NCBI GenBank assembly: GCA_029379385.1 | Contig: CM055607.1 | Coordinates: 15,128,001 to 15,192,000 of the forward strand | Length of the DNA: 64,000 bases | Origin: Quillaja saponaria | Taxonomy: Eukaryota; Streptophyta; Magnoliopsida; Fabales; Quillajaceae | Direction of reading: 5' to 3' | Shown here: positions 52,921-64,000 of the stretch, in pieces | Layout: every line of letters starts with the position of its first letter | How positions within the stretch are numbered: position 1 is the stretch's first letter | Made by a program: the position numbers and the translations under genes | Notes under the pieces: generated by a model | Database searches by the model: none | The model's input: only the letters and a program-made list of their open reading frames with translations | What the model was told of the DNA's origin: nothing

Positions 52921-54470
52921 TTAAACATTGCCTCTTAAGAGTGTAAGTTGCATTCGTCTGTAGCCTTGTTAACAAACAAATTTGAAGAACAAAGCTTTTT
53001 GGAACCATCCCCAGAAGCCTCCACAGAAAAAGAAGGGAGAAAAAGAAAAGAAAACCTCCAGAATCACAAACCAAACCCCTGTGAAACCCAGAAGATCTAT
53101 CCGACGCTCCACACTAGAATTTTGGACTATCCACAAACATGGAGTACCATATATATATATATAACATTCATTTACAAAGGTCCAACTCTCTCAAATGACT
53201 ATGTGCAACAGTTTTCATGATTACAGCATTTATAGTAGTCCACAAAATCCAACATGAAGCAAGGTAACTACTTCAGTTCAGTATTTCTAGTCTTCCACAT
53301 TGTTTTCTTTTTCTTTTTTTCTTTCCTTTTCTGGGTAGACTTAGGCACTTTGCCTCCTTCAAAGAAATTAATAATTGAGTTAAGGATTATGCTTTGGGTG
53401 GTTGTCTACTTATGGCCAAAATCAATAAATAACTAAAAAGTCTATTTTTTTCATTTTGGGGTTTGGTCTAAGTTTTTATTCTGTTCTTTCTAATATTTAA
53501 ATGTCATTTAAATATTAACATTGAACTCCATTAAAGACCCAAACTCGAAGCTAGTTATTTTATTCTTTTGTCAACTTAGACAAGTGAAGGAAAAAGGACA
53601 ACTAAATTATGAAAGGGAGAGGGCATGTACAAGTTGTACCTCAGTTTTCTACCAAGAAAAAAATAACTTCAGAGTACCTCGGGTGAAATATTGGCAAATA
53701 TCCCCACAGTTCATTCATATTATACATATAGGACCTGTATTTCAGTTTACCACAATCCCGGGTTTCTCATAACAGATATATGGTTTTTATTCCACCAAAA
53801 CATAAGCATACTTGTGTGTTCTAACTGTTTCATTCCCCTCTATTCCTAGGTCCATAACTATAACTAACGGTAAAAGTACATATCAATCGCAACTCAGCAA
53901 TGTTTCATCTGCAACATTCTTCGGAACAGGTGTTAATTGTATTTAGCTACCAATATTTATATTTTATAAATTTGTACACTTTAAAGAGGAAATATAAGTC
54001 CCTTGTTTTTTTTTTTTTTTTTTTATAAATCCCATGAGTGCTACCAATATTTATTCATAATGAACCCACAATTTTATTTTTTTTACTTTATATAATATAA
54101 CACCTTTATCGTTCTATACTTTAGTTTTGTAATTCATTTATTTGCTATCTTTTATTCTTTTTTAAACAAAACATGGCATCGAACTCTGTATGTATGTATA
54201 CTTGATTTTAGATGTCCTCTTTTCTAAAAATAGTAATAAAACAAAGTAAAGCATAAAAAGAGAGGCAAGGAAAGACAGTAACAAGCAAGGGACAAGGAAC
54301 CATACTAATTAAAACAGAAAAACAAAAAGAACAAATCTGAAAGATTAACTAGTATTAATGGGATCTCCATCCCTTTATATATCCGATACAGAAAATCCTT
54401 CAAAAATAAAAGTAAAGAGATTCTTTGATCTATCATCTTTGCACCATACCACATGGGTTATGTTCCCTTT
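52921..54470. other. POLD2 3' flank and spacer
   Basis: AT-rich with A and T tracts (for example T20 near 54005-54024). Short frames at 52948, 53254 and 53521 show no domain. I see no gene. Confidence 0.4.
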
Positions 54471-54475
54471 CTGGA

Positions 54476-54501
54476 GGGAGAGGGGAGAGGGGAGAGGGGG
54501 G
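54476..54501 (+). other. G-quadruplex motif just downstream of POLD2
   Basis: Four G runs of 3, 4, 4 and 6 bases separated by AGA loops, satisfying the usual G3+N1-7 rule. It lies about 95 bases past the POLD2 stop codon, on the strand that is the template for POLD2 transcription. Confidence 0.75.
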
Positions 54502-54596
54502 ACATAGTTTCTTTTAGCTGTTATTATAACTAACATTCTTCAACAATAAACTCAAAACCCATATTGTTATTACCATAGCATTTCCATTCTGTGTTG

Positions 54597-57500
54597 TTAG
54601 AAGCTGAATTGAGTGCCGAAACTGATAGTGTGGCATTCTAGATCTCTCAAGTTTAGCTGCAAAAGTGGATGAAAAGAAAAGAACAATATAAGCATGATGA
54701 ATAACAATGAAACACTTCATCCCATTCCAAAATCATGAATTCCAAATAGGATTGTAAGACACATGCAAGGTACTAAAATTTGTCTCGAGGTACTGTTTGA
54801 AAAGTCTGGAAACGTAAAGGATTCGTGAAACAACATGGAAATGATAAATTATTTAGAAACACATGAAAACATCTAATAAAACACATGTTATAGTAATTAT
54901 AAAGTATCTAACATGATTAATTTAGTACATAAAAAGCTCATAAATACATACCAAAGTAAAAACCTTAACATAGATATACAAATTGAAGCTTGAGATCAAA
55001 TTACAATCTCATCCGAGACACTTAGGAAGCTTATATATATATATATATATAATATTCATGTAAAACAGTATAATAAGAATTTTATTGAACAAGAAATTTA
55101 TGTTATTTCCATTAAATTTTACCGAAATCAATCCGTTTCAGACCAAAAACTGCACCTTTTCTATGGAAACGATTCGCCCATTTCCACCGAAACTTTATAT
55201 TTCGTTTATGAGGGAAAGGGGTGTTTCAATTCCATAACCGAAGAAACAAAAACAATTCACCCATTTTGGAGTAAACGGAATGAATTTTAGTTCCTTGGAC
55301 ACATTTGTCCCTTATTATAAATTTCTATCACTAGTAAAGACATTTTTTTCCTTTACTTCTCAATTCTCATCAAAGAACAGAAATATCCTGAACTCCAGAC
55401 CCCACTCTTTAAGGGTTTAATCCAGACTTCCTATGACATTTCCATAATGTTGTCACTTGTTCACCATTGATCTCAGATTACTCCAATAAAAATAATAACG
55501 CATTTTAAATCCTTTATTTGGTAGATAGTCATACAGCAATTATATATGAAGAATCCACTAAACAAGGCTTTCTTTTTCTTTCACATATTTCTTGAAAGCA
55601 ATCAGTGTTATCAAAGGCTCTAGGCGCTAGGGGTCCCTGGAGCCTAGGAGCAAGGCGCAGGCTCGTGCCTTAGCAAAGTTAGACGCACACCATAAAAAAA
55701 ATCTACATACAATAATTCTAAGCTTACAGCAAGTAAAAACTAACACCATCAAGTTATGACATAAAAAAAAGTATCCATAGGCAAGAAATCCAGCAAGTAA
55801 AAAGTAAAGGTTGATAAAAACGATCTAGGTAAAGTAAATATGTCAATGCAAGTAGTCCACTAAGCTAACAAGTAAAAATTGAATTTATACTTCTTTCTTA
55901 AAGATGACAGAGATAGCTAAGGTTTAATGCTGATTATTACTGCTGAGTATTCTCTATTTTTCAGGTACAAAACAGGGCAAAGATAGTTAAAGTTTAAGCC
56001 ATACATATGCTTTTCTTTTTATGTATAATAACAGAGATTAGACTAAGCAGAAGATGAAGAAGAAGACTTAGTAACTAAAAAAATGATAGATAATAGGTAG
56101 ACTTATACTGAAATTATGCTTTGTTTTTTGGCCAGGGAAACTCAGACTCAATAGGCTATTTAGTATCAGGATTTTGGTTCAGCTATTGTGTTAAGGTTTT
56201 ATTTATTTATTTATTTATGTTTTAGGGACCTCTATTAGGACTCTTCCCAATGTTTGACTTTTCCTATTTATGAGAAAACTGAAAAACTGAAGAGTGTTTT
56301 CAAAAAAAAAAACTTGCAGCACCTTGAGTGAGCCTCATGGCGCCTCAAAACATGAAAAAGGCATGTGCCTAGTGAGCCTAGGCAGCGCCTTAGTGTCAGT
56401 GCCCGCCTTTAGAGGTGCAAAGGCGGGGGGGTTTGCGCCTTGCCCCTTTTGTGCCTAAGGCGCGCCTCAGGCGTGCCTTTAATAACACTGAAAGCAATAC
56501 TTGAATGCAAAGCCAAAAGAAATACAACCACCCAAAAACAAAGAATATAAGAAATCTTCTAGTGGGCCAATTTCTGATAGTAAAATAAGTGTTAGTTCCA
56601 GATCCCATCCCAGTCCAGGAAGTATTATCAAAGCTGTTGCTCAGTTGGTAAAGCAATGAACTTAATTAGTAAAAAAACTCAACTTTTCAAGGGAGTTCCA
56701 ATTTTCAATTAGATGGAAGGCCGATATTCAGAATGTATGTAATTCTAATTTAGACTAAAAGTGCATCTTTGCACTTAACAAGGGTCCCAATTCCCAACTT
56801 GTGAAAGTTCTTTAGAAATTTACATTTCTTTTTTAAGATAATGTGAAATTTGAAGCTCACCATAACTGCAACTCCAGTCTCACTGAATTTAGGAATGCAG
56901 ATGAGTCTAACCAACTGCTCTTCTGATCCTGCATTCAGGTACCATTGGCATGATTATTTATGAATAATCGCTATGAAGACAGAGACAACTTTGTATTTTT
57001 TATAATTAGAAGTACGTGAAAATACCCTTTAATATACGAGTTGCATATTTATCCTGATTCCCAACAAAGTAAACATGAGGACAGCTCTCGAGGAAAAAGG
57101 GATCCCTGTCTGTGTAAGGATAACACCCTGAAAGATATTAAAAGACATAAATTTGTTAAAATTTCTCTCCCAAAAAAGAACTACCCAATAAGAAATTCAA
57201 ATGTAACTGTTGATTCTTCAGTAAACAGAAATGGGTAATCTCAGATTTGTCCCCTGTTCAAACTTGTGCAAGTTTTATAAGCTAAGCAGAAAAGAAGTCA
57301 GATTGATAACAAACAATTTAAAGAGTACATGCATCACAACATATAATTTTATACCGAGAGTATTAGGTGCTGTTGGTGCTAAATGCCTCCATTTTAACGT
57401 TCTTTCCATGAAGCCAAGTTTATCTTTTGCCTCTGAATATTTTTCCAGATCATCTACATTCTGACCTGATGTCCCAAGAAATCTAGAAATTTCGAAGCAT

Positions 57501-60500
57501 CATGTTAATGCATAATATATTCAAATGAGATAGTAGATAATCTGCAGTGTAGTTTCAAAATTACATTGCTGCCAGTCATTGGCCACAGTTCCAGAGCTTT
57601 CTTTTAGAGGGGAGGGGGGCAATATAGGATTAGCACAAGGACAACAAGAAGTCTGGGGTCAGCTGCATGGATTCTCACAGGAATTATTTTCCCTCATTCA
57701 TTTATGTCTATGCTAAGCTCTCTTCTAAACCTTTTATACTCGTGTATTTCTTTGAAATATGGATTTTTTTAAAACATTATAAATTTAGGAGGGCTTACTA
57801 TAAAAGTAACTCATAAAATTAGGGTCAAATCTTTAATTTTCTAATGCCAGGGTGGGCCATGGCCCCGCTCAGCTGACCCCTGGCTTTGCCACTGCTCCCA
57901 GTATAATGGATATCTATGAATATGATTCTTTGTAAGTTTCAAATCCAAAAAAGAAACTGACGCTGAAAATACCTATATCCTTGCCTGATATTGTCAAGCT
58001 CAAAGTAATGAGGATTAGTGCAAGATCTGAACGTGTTGTAAGCTGATGACCCAGGGAAAAGGCATCTATGCAGAGGCTGAAAGGGAAAAGATCTTATTGA
58101 TAATGGAAGGACAAAGACTACATTACATTTTATGTATGTAAAAGAAAGAGAAAGAGTAAGAACCTGCTGCGGTAAGGAGAAGTTAGCTGGATCATTGGGT
58201 CCTGGCATGATATCCAAAGGCAAACCTGCTGCAATCTAAACATGAGTAAATGTTAAGCAACTTCATTAGTTCATCCTGACAAGGAGACCTATCGGAGCTA
58301 AATGCCCCGCCAAAGAAAGAGACCCAGCAACCAGACTAATGGAATGGACCTCATTCAAAAAGATATCTAGTTCCTTTATTGGCTCAGACAACCTTGATTG
58401 ATCCTTTGAAGCTAGATTCTGCAATTATGGAGAACGACCAGAAATTGCCAGTATTACAAATACTAAGAAAATAAACCAGAAAAATACAACATTTTTTGTA
58501 CATTCTTTATTACCAATATAAAATAGTAAGATGTTACTGTACTTTACAAATAAATAATGAAAAGTACAAGCATTATATAATTCAAATGCATATAATATTG
58601 TGAACACATAGCAGAACAACAGTTTCAGAGTCCAGATAACTAAAACATATGGGTTCTAAGATATAAATCATACGAAGCTATGTGGTCTTAGTACAAACAC
58701 CTTTGCAGCTAATGTTCAAATGCAGTGAATTATATGAAAAAAATAGATTGGCAAGAAGTGGAGTTAAGTGAGAAATTACAGGGAGGATGTTTCTTTGAGG
58801 TAAAAAGAGGCCATGGATTTTCATAGACACCTAAAGATAAGTCTTTTTCTCCTTTTTCTTTTTTCTTTTTCCTTTGTTCCTTTTTCCTTCTGGAAAAAAA
58901 GAAGAAATGGACATACCTGTCCATTAAGAAGTTCACGAGGGATCTCAACAGAATTTCCAGCAATCACAACATGAACTATTTGAGCTGCAATACTTTGTTC
59001 CTGTACAATTTTTTTTTATAAAGTTAAAAAATTGGGATGGTCACTTCATAATTAGCACAAGAGCTTCAAGAGAAGAAGCAGCAACCTTCTCATCTCCTAA
59101 ATGTCCTGTAATATGATCAACAAGAAGCTGAAACTGGAGAGGGTTGGAATTACAGCTCCCAACACTTAACCCTGACACAAAAAGAACATATTTGTCCTCT
59201 CCTGTCGAGACAAATTTGAATAAAAAATGATCAAATATAATAGAGATAAGCACTTACACTCAGATAGTACTCAAATAACAGAAAGCAGGGTCCCTCTACA
59301 AGGGGATGCTGACCAAAGATATCAAAGTAAAACAGCTTTTTAACTGTTTCTCTATGCTTCCCACAATTTGCATACAATAGATCAAAGTGCAAAATAACAG
59401 AAGACATGGCAAACAACATATACAAAAAATGATAGCAAAAAAATTTATACCAAACAACAAATGAATTTAAGGAGAAACTAGTAACTGAATGCTATTGATA
59501 TGTTTCTGTTGAGAATATAATATTATTGTATTGTGTAGTCCCACATTGTTTAGATGTGGAAGTCTATGTTTTATTATTTACTATAAATAAAGCTTCTGCT
59601 ATAGGCTTTGTGATATCAATCAAGCCCTCAATCCTTTTTCTTATTCTATTTTATTTAACATGACCTAAGCCCGATCTTGACCCGATTTCCAAAACCCTAA
59701 TCATCTTTTTCTTTTCTCTAGCAGCCACATGAAGAAACAGAAGAAAAAAAGGGCTTTGCATCCGGCCATCATTAAGCGTAGTTATTTCCTCCATTCAGGC
59801 CTAATTATTTCCTCTTTTCAATCCTACTTAGTCTCACTTTTCTCTATCCCTAGTTATCTATTTTGTCTAAAAGATGGCTCAACCCCTTTTCTTTTCAAGC
59901 CTCTTTTATTTTAGATTTTTATGGCTCAATGGTTTGACAGTTTAACAGTACTTTCGTGAACTTTCACGTTGTATCTCTTTCCAGCGGTGCTCTTTTTATT
60001 TTACCGGAAAATCCCACTTTCGCTCTTTCCAGTGGTTCTCTTTTTATTTTTCTGACAAATCTGGTTATGCCTCTTTCCAACCAACACGAGCATTGTTCAC
60101 GGGTACTAATACATTCATCACACGGATTGAAGTTTGGCCTATTGTTCTTGGGTTGTTGTAAGTAAAGGAGAGTGTTGACATTGATAATTGAGTTTTATTA
60201 GTACAAGATTAAACATTATATGCCCCATCTTGAAGGGGGAGTGTTGAAAATATAATATTATTGTATTTGTGTAGTCCCACATTGTTTTGATGTGGAAGTC
60301 TATGTTTTATTATTTACTATAAATAAAGCTTATAGGTGTAGGCTTTATGATATCAATCAAGCCCACAATCCTTTTTCTTATTCTATTTTATTTAACAGTT
60401 TCATATGCAGCAAAAATCCTATAATCAAGGAAAGATATCCAGGGTTAGGGAAATGGAGACAGAACCCTGCCAAGGCTACCTGGTTTCAAACCAAAATCCT

Positions 60501-60866
60501 CCAATACAGCATCATCTTCTCTGCTCATAATAATGAAACCTCACAATAGACTTTTGGACACTAATCCACATCATACTCGTTGAAAAAGCACATTTTGTGA
60601 CCACATAGTGAAGTGATACTCTTTGAAATCGATGCCTACAATGTGTGGTTACCATCTCTCCACTATGCTAGTATGAATCATCCCAATGTTTAGATTATAA
60701 AACTGATATAAAGAAAATATTCCGGGGAGGGACATTAGATTGGTGAAAGATCCTTTTACAGTATAGTTTTTATGTCTATTTTTATTGGCTTGGGAAATTT
60801 CAATACCAAGAGGTATAGAAAAACCAAGGATCAAGCTCTTGGAACAATTTTCCAACCATTTATCAT

Positions 60867-60904
<38 letters not shown>

Positions 60905-63553
60905 AACTTCAGTCTTGATACCTTTGCTATTATTTAAGAAACAAGAGACATATTACTAACACTTTACATTTATCTAGCAGCACACACCAGTCAACCTTAT
61001 GAAATAGTTCACTTTAACATCTAAGAAAGTTTTTGTCTTGGAAGGCAAATGAATTGCCATCCAGAAAACAGAAAGAGAATGTTGTTCTTAACCAAACGAA
61101 AGTGTCACATATGCATGGCATTCACTGCATGGGAATAATATAAAAAGAAAGCGGAACTACATCATACTTGATTCAAGGGGAAATTCAATCTGTGGTGGTA
61201 GGCCAGCTTCTAGGACATCTTGAACCAAAAACTCACCAGCATCGGTTTCCTTCCCATGCAAAGCAACAACAATTCCTGCCATATCTATGATGTTAGTGAA
61301 AAAACAATACATAAGAAAAAGATACAAATTTAAAATTAGTGGCCAGATCAAAGAAACCCAAACAACTGTAGTACAAGTCATACATATCTCATGAAATAGC
61401 AAAAAGAAGTTGAATCATAATGCCATTCCCATATACATATGAAGGAGGACCACATGAAACAACAGACTAAGGATTATGGTACAGAAAAAGATAAGAAGTT
61501 GGCATAATATGGCATAGACACGTGTATAAATATATGTCTATAAACATAATATAAGACATCATATGATTATAGAATGCAGGTTCTGACATTGAGTAAATAA
61601 ATAATAACTTGATATCTAATTAGAGTTTCCATCTCTCTGTTTTTAATTGTATAATAGATTCTTTACTTTGATCAAGCTTACTTGCATTTTAAAAATTGTA
61701 ACATAATTGTGAGAGAACATAAATTCTTTATATGTTAAGTAATGAAGATCATAGATACATAAGATGAGTCAACTAACCTATATTCACACAGGCCAAAAAG
61801 AACAGATGATACATACAATTATATTTTTGAAAGGTTTAATTCTGGAGGATCAGTTGTCCTCGTAACTTTTCTCTTTCTAGTTTCTTCCTAATATTCTTTA
61901 TTTTCTTATGAGAAAAAAATTCAGCCATTGCTATTTGGCGATGAGGGAACACTTTCCAAAATACTTTTATCTAGAGTAGTAAAGTAATTGTCTGAATGCA
62001 ATAAAATATCTTTCAGTTTATAATCATAGAATATTTTTGCTTAAAATAGTCATAATATGACAAACATTAATAGTTATTGCAATATTGTCTGAACCTTACA
62101 CCCTCACCATCCTTTAAAGCAAGATAGGGACCAGCTACTATGAGAAGACAATAAGGAAATTCCAGAAAACCAAAACCAATGTTTCGCAACGATTTCCATC
62201 ATGTTTCACAATGGCATTTCCCTAGATAGCATCAAAGGTGGTAATCAGACCACAACAATCAGATTTTTCTAAGGTAAACCACCAATAAATCCCAAAATGC
62301 ACTATTTACTCCATCATTGTATGTTGTTCATTGCACAGACCTGTAACATATACAGAAGGTGAAATCAGAGTCCCACCGAGCTTAACCCTTCCACTCTCAT
62401 CCTCCAAAACCAGATGATCATCTGGGTGCATAAAGTTATGAGGCTTGACAAGTGGGGTTGCAGATCTCTGTCAATTAATGATAAAAGAAAGATTACATCT
62501 TACTATTACAATCTTAATCTATAACTGAAAACAAAAAACTATCTGAAAGCATAGCAAATTCGTTATGAAAATAATACCTCTTTAGAATATTCATCAAGTA
62601 TGCAAGGTTTGAGCTTCATGTGCTTGTAGAGGGTTCCAACAATTATACATTCCTTGTCTTCTTCCAGTCCCAGTACCGTGCACACTGCACCACATTGAAC
62701 CAGTACGTAATTTCAAAACTTTACTTATAGAAATCATCATTGTTTTATTTATTTTATTTTATATAACCATCTAATATTACCCAAAGAACCAACACCAAAA
62801 TTGAGATACCAGCGAGCTAATAAATCCGAATAATAAAGGTCAGATACAAGATAATTAATAAATTAAACTTATTAATAAAAAATGCTTCATCTTAATGGAA
62901 ACAGGTCACTTATCAGCTTAAAACCCAATAAGTACCAAATTACATTCTCTGGCCCAGAAAGCAGCACAGAGTTTACAGGTTAGCTACATCAAACTAGCAT
63001 CAAATCGTATCCCCATTAATGTTTCAAATGCACAATACTTACAGAAACACACAAAAGCTCTAATTTAAACATAAACCCTAACTAAAGTATCAATTTACGT
63101 GATTAAACTTTGCATTTGAAAAAGACTAGTATATATGAACCAAATTGAACAACGAAGTCAAATACTATTGTAATTCCTTAACCGAAGTCAAAATAATAAT
63201 GTACCGGCTAAGTGGGACTTCCAATTAGAAACAAGAGAATACAAGAGTGTTCTCATTAAGTGGAGACGAGCGAAGTAAATCTGGCTGTACTGCTGTCCCC
63301 TATAAGTCTCTTTATGAATTTTGAACACTTCATCCTGCATATTGAAACGTAAGCTTCAATCAAAATACAGAAAATTATATAAACGGTTTCTCAAATAGCA
63401 AACTGCGAGCTACAAAAGGAAAAGCAGAAAGCAGCGAATTGAAACATTATAGAAATTAAGGAAAATAAGCCAAGAAAGGTAATGAACCAAGGAGTTATAG
63501 GTAGATTGCTTTCTATGTAGATTCTTCTCCGAATCAATCTCCATGGCTTCCAT
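54597..63553 (-). CDS. POLD2: DNA polymerase delta small (B) subunit
   Basis: Fourteen exons join in phase to 442 residues, the family's usual length: 63553-63488, 63334-63205, 62684-62578, 62467-62341, 61275-61168, 59201-59086, 59000-58917, 58418-58350, 58235-58164, 58076-57985, 57482-57355, 57127-57026, 56928-56861, 54656-54597. The N-terminus has the conserved [19 protein letters not shown]. An OB-fold region follows ([40 protein letters not shown]). The inactive calcineurin-like phosphoesterase domain has [37 protein letters not shown] and FVGNQDKY, ending [15 protein letters not shown]. It is the regulatory subunit that links the catalytic and accessory subunits of the replicative polymerase in the nucleus. 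Intron 5 carries a TRIM and intron 13 a hAT-type MITE. Intron 10 starts with GC. The start was chosen as the first ATG fitting the family; an in-frame ATG lies 81 bases upstream. Confidence 0.95.
55603..56490. mobile_element. hAT-type non-autonomous element (MITE) in POLD2 intron 13
   Basis: 888 bp with terminal inverted repeats CAGTGTTATCAAAGGC and GCCTTTAATAACACTG (15 of 16 pairs match), flanked by a perfect 8-bp duplication AAAGCAAT (55595-55602 and 56491-56498). An 8-bp duplication and CAGTG ends are the hAT signature. The ends are GC-rich with GGCGC and GCCTAG words that can pair with each other; the middle is AT-rich. No transposase is encoded. Confidence 0.92.
57483..57984 (-). other. 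GC-AG intron 10 of POLD2
   Basis: The exon ends AATATCAG and the intron begins GCAAGG; the acceptor is TTTCTAG. This placement restores the family sequence [12 protein letters not shown], and no GT nearby gives an in-frame alternative. Confidence 0.85.
59507..59660 (+). repeat. left terminal repeat of the POLD2 TRIM
   Basis: Contains GTGTAGTCCCACATTG and TACTATAAATAAAGC, a TATA-like promoter followed by a polyadenylation-like word, as expected of an LTR. Confidence 0.9.
60242..60397 (+). repeat. right terminal repeat of the POLD2 TRIM
   Basis: Near-identical copy of 59507-59660, with a few substitutions and small indels such as GCTTATAGGTGTAGG against GCTTCTGCTATAGG. Confidence 0.9.
60869..60902. 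repeat. TA dinucleotide microsatellite in POLD2 intron 5
   Basis: Seventeen perfect TA units; likely polymorphic between individuals. Confidence 0.9.
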
Positions 63554-64000
63554 GGCGAGAAAAGGAAGAGACACAAAAACAGTGACCAAGCTCCTCCTCA
63601 ATGAGCACGCACGGGTATGAAAATAAAAATACAAAATCCTTAAAATTATATTTATAAGATACTTAGAATTACGGAATAAGAAAATGGGAATGTTGTTTAA
63701 CGGTAAAGCGGCCTCTTAGAGGTACTGTTCGATACCCTGCATCTTCATTTTCCGAAAAATCCTTTTTTTTATTTTTTATTTGGTGGTAGGAGTAACCATC
63801 GGTTCTGTTAAATCAGTTTGAACCTCTTCTCAAATCAAATTGATGATATCATTTCCTTTTGTTATAAAATTAAAAGTTGAAACCAAAATACTCGATACTG
63901 GTAGAAGGAGAATTAAAGCTCAAAATCCAAACTTCAATTTTATATTTAATAGAAAATATAAAAATTATATAATTTTTAAATGAAGCCCAATAATTAATTT
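63554..64000. other. POLD2 leader and upstream flank
   Basis: Promoter side of POLD2. It contains a SINE-like head at 63687-63745 and AT-rich DNA to the window end; no further gene starts are visible. Confidence 0.4.
63687..63745 (+). mobile_element. SINE-like tRNA-derived head upstream of POLD2
   Basis: A-box TTTAACGGTAAAGCGGC (63696-63712) and B-box TGTTCGATACCC (63726-63737) with spacing shorter than in a real tRNA. It lies about 150 bases upstream of the POLD2 start codon, so it may sit in its promoter. Confidence 0.5.

Larger units (their letters stand above)
59507..60397 (+). mobile_element. complete TRIM element in POLD2 intron 5
   Basis: 891 bp. Direct terminal repeats 59507-59660 (154 bp) and 60242-60397 (156 bp) begin TGTTGA and end TTTAACA and are about 95 percent alike by eye. 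They are flanked by the 5-bp duplication GTTTC (59502-59506 and 60398-60402). A polypurine tract GAAGGGGGAG (60232-60241) abuts the right repeat. The primer site after the left repeat (TGACCTAAGCC) is a poor match to the tRNA-Met site. The interior of 581 bp has no gag or pol. It lies opposite to the POLD2 direction. Confidence 0.93.

Noticed and set aside
52948..53220. 90-residue plus-strand frame
   Set aside because: Low-complexity Lys/Glu-rich translation opposite a LINE-like remnant; no splice partners or conserved motif.
56635..56700. tRNA-like sequence GTTGCTCAGTTGGTAAAGC
   Set aside because: A-box-like start only; no B box and no acceptor or anticodon stem that pairs, so not called a tRNA or SINE.

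Overview
The window is nuclear DNA of a flowering plant, almost certainly a eudicot. The genes are broken by many GT-AG introns, intergenic DNA is very AT-rich, and the mobile elements are typical of plants (Ty3/gypsy and TRIM-type LTR elements, L1-type LINE, CACTA, hAT and SINE remnants). The species cannot be fixed from the sequence alone. There is no operon, CRISPR array, rRNA gene or convincing tRNA gene.

Layout. The first 5 kb holds repeats: a possible leader cut by the left edge, an AATTCGAA-rich dispersed repeat, a MITE-like element and a TRIM. Then, all on the minus strand, come a plastid-type Nudix hydrolase (NUDX23-like, 5456-10983, 7 exons) and a C-terminal J-domain protein (12803-17056, 6 exons). 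At 20277-22379 (+) is a canonical plant actin gene with a leader intron and one extra base that breaks its last 26 codons. From 23 to 41 kb lies a repeat-rich block: LINE remnant, SINE, CACTA transposase remnant, hAT-like end, a tandem duplication of about 1.4 kb, and an 8.9 kb Ty3/gypsy element (31790-40696) inserted inside the second duplicate. Right after it is a diverged actin-like copy (41422-42883, +). The last third is all minus strand: a clade-D PP2C phosphatase (43623-47359), a small basic protein I do not recognise (49808-51066), and the DNA polymerase delta small subunit POLD2 (54597-63553, 14 exons), whose introns carry a complete TRIM and a complete hAT-type MITE.

The host genes are housekeeping or regulatory genes with unrelated roles (flavin metabolism, chaperone co-factor, cytoskeleton, phosphatase signalling, DNA replication), with no sign of shared function. 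The exon models of the Nudix, J-domain, PP2C, small-protein and POLD2 genes were joined by hand: reading phases agree across all introns and the total lengths are plausible. The points most worth a second look are the actin pair (one frameshifted near its end, the other strongly diverged at catalytic and hydrophobic-loop positions), the datable nested insertion with its empty-site copy, and the two intact elements in POLD2 introns. I did not find a convincing new biological system.
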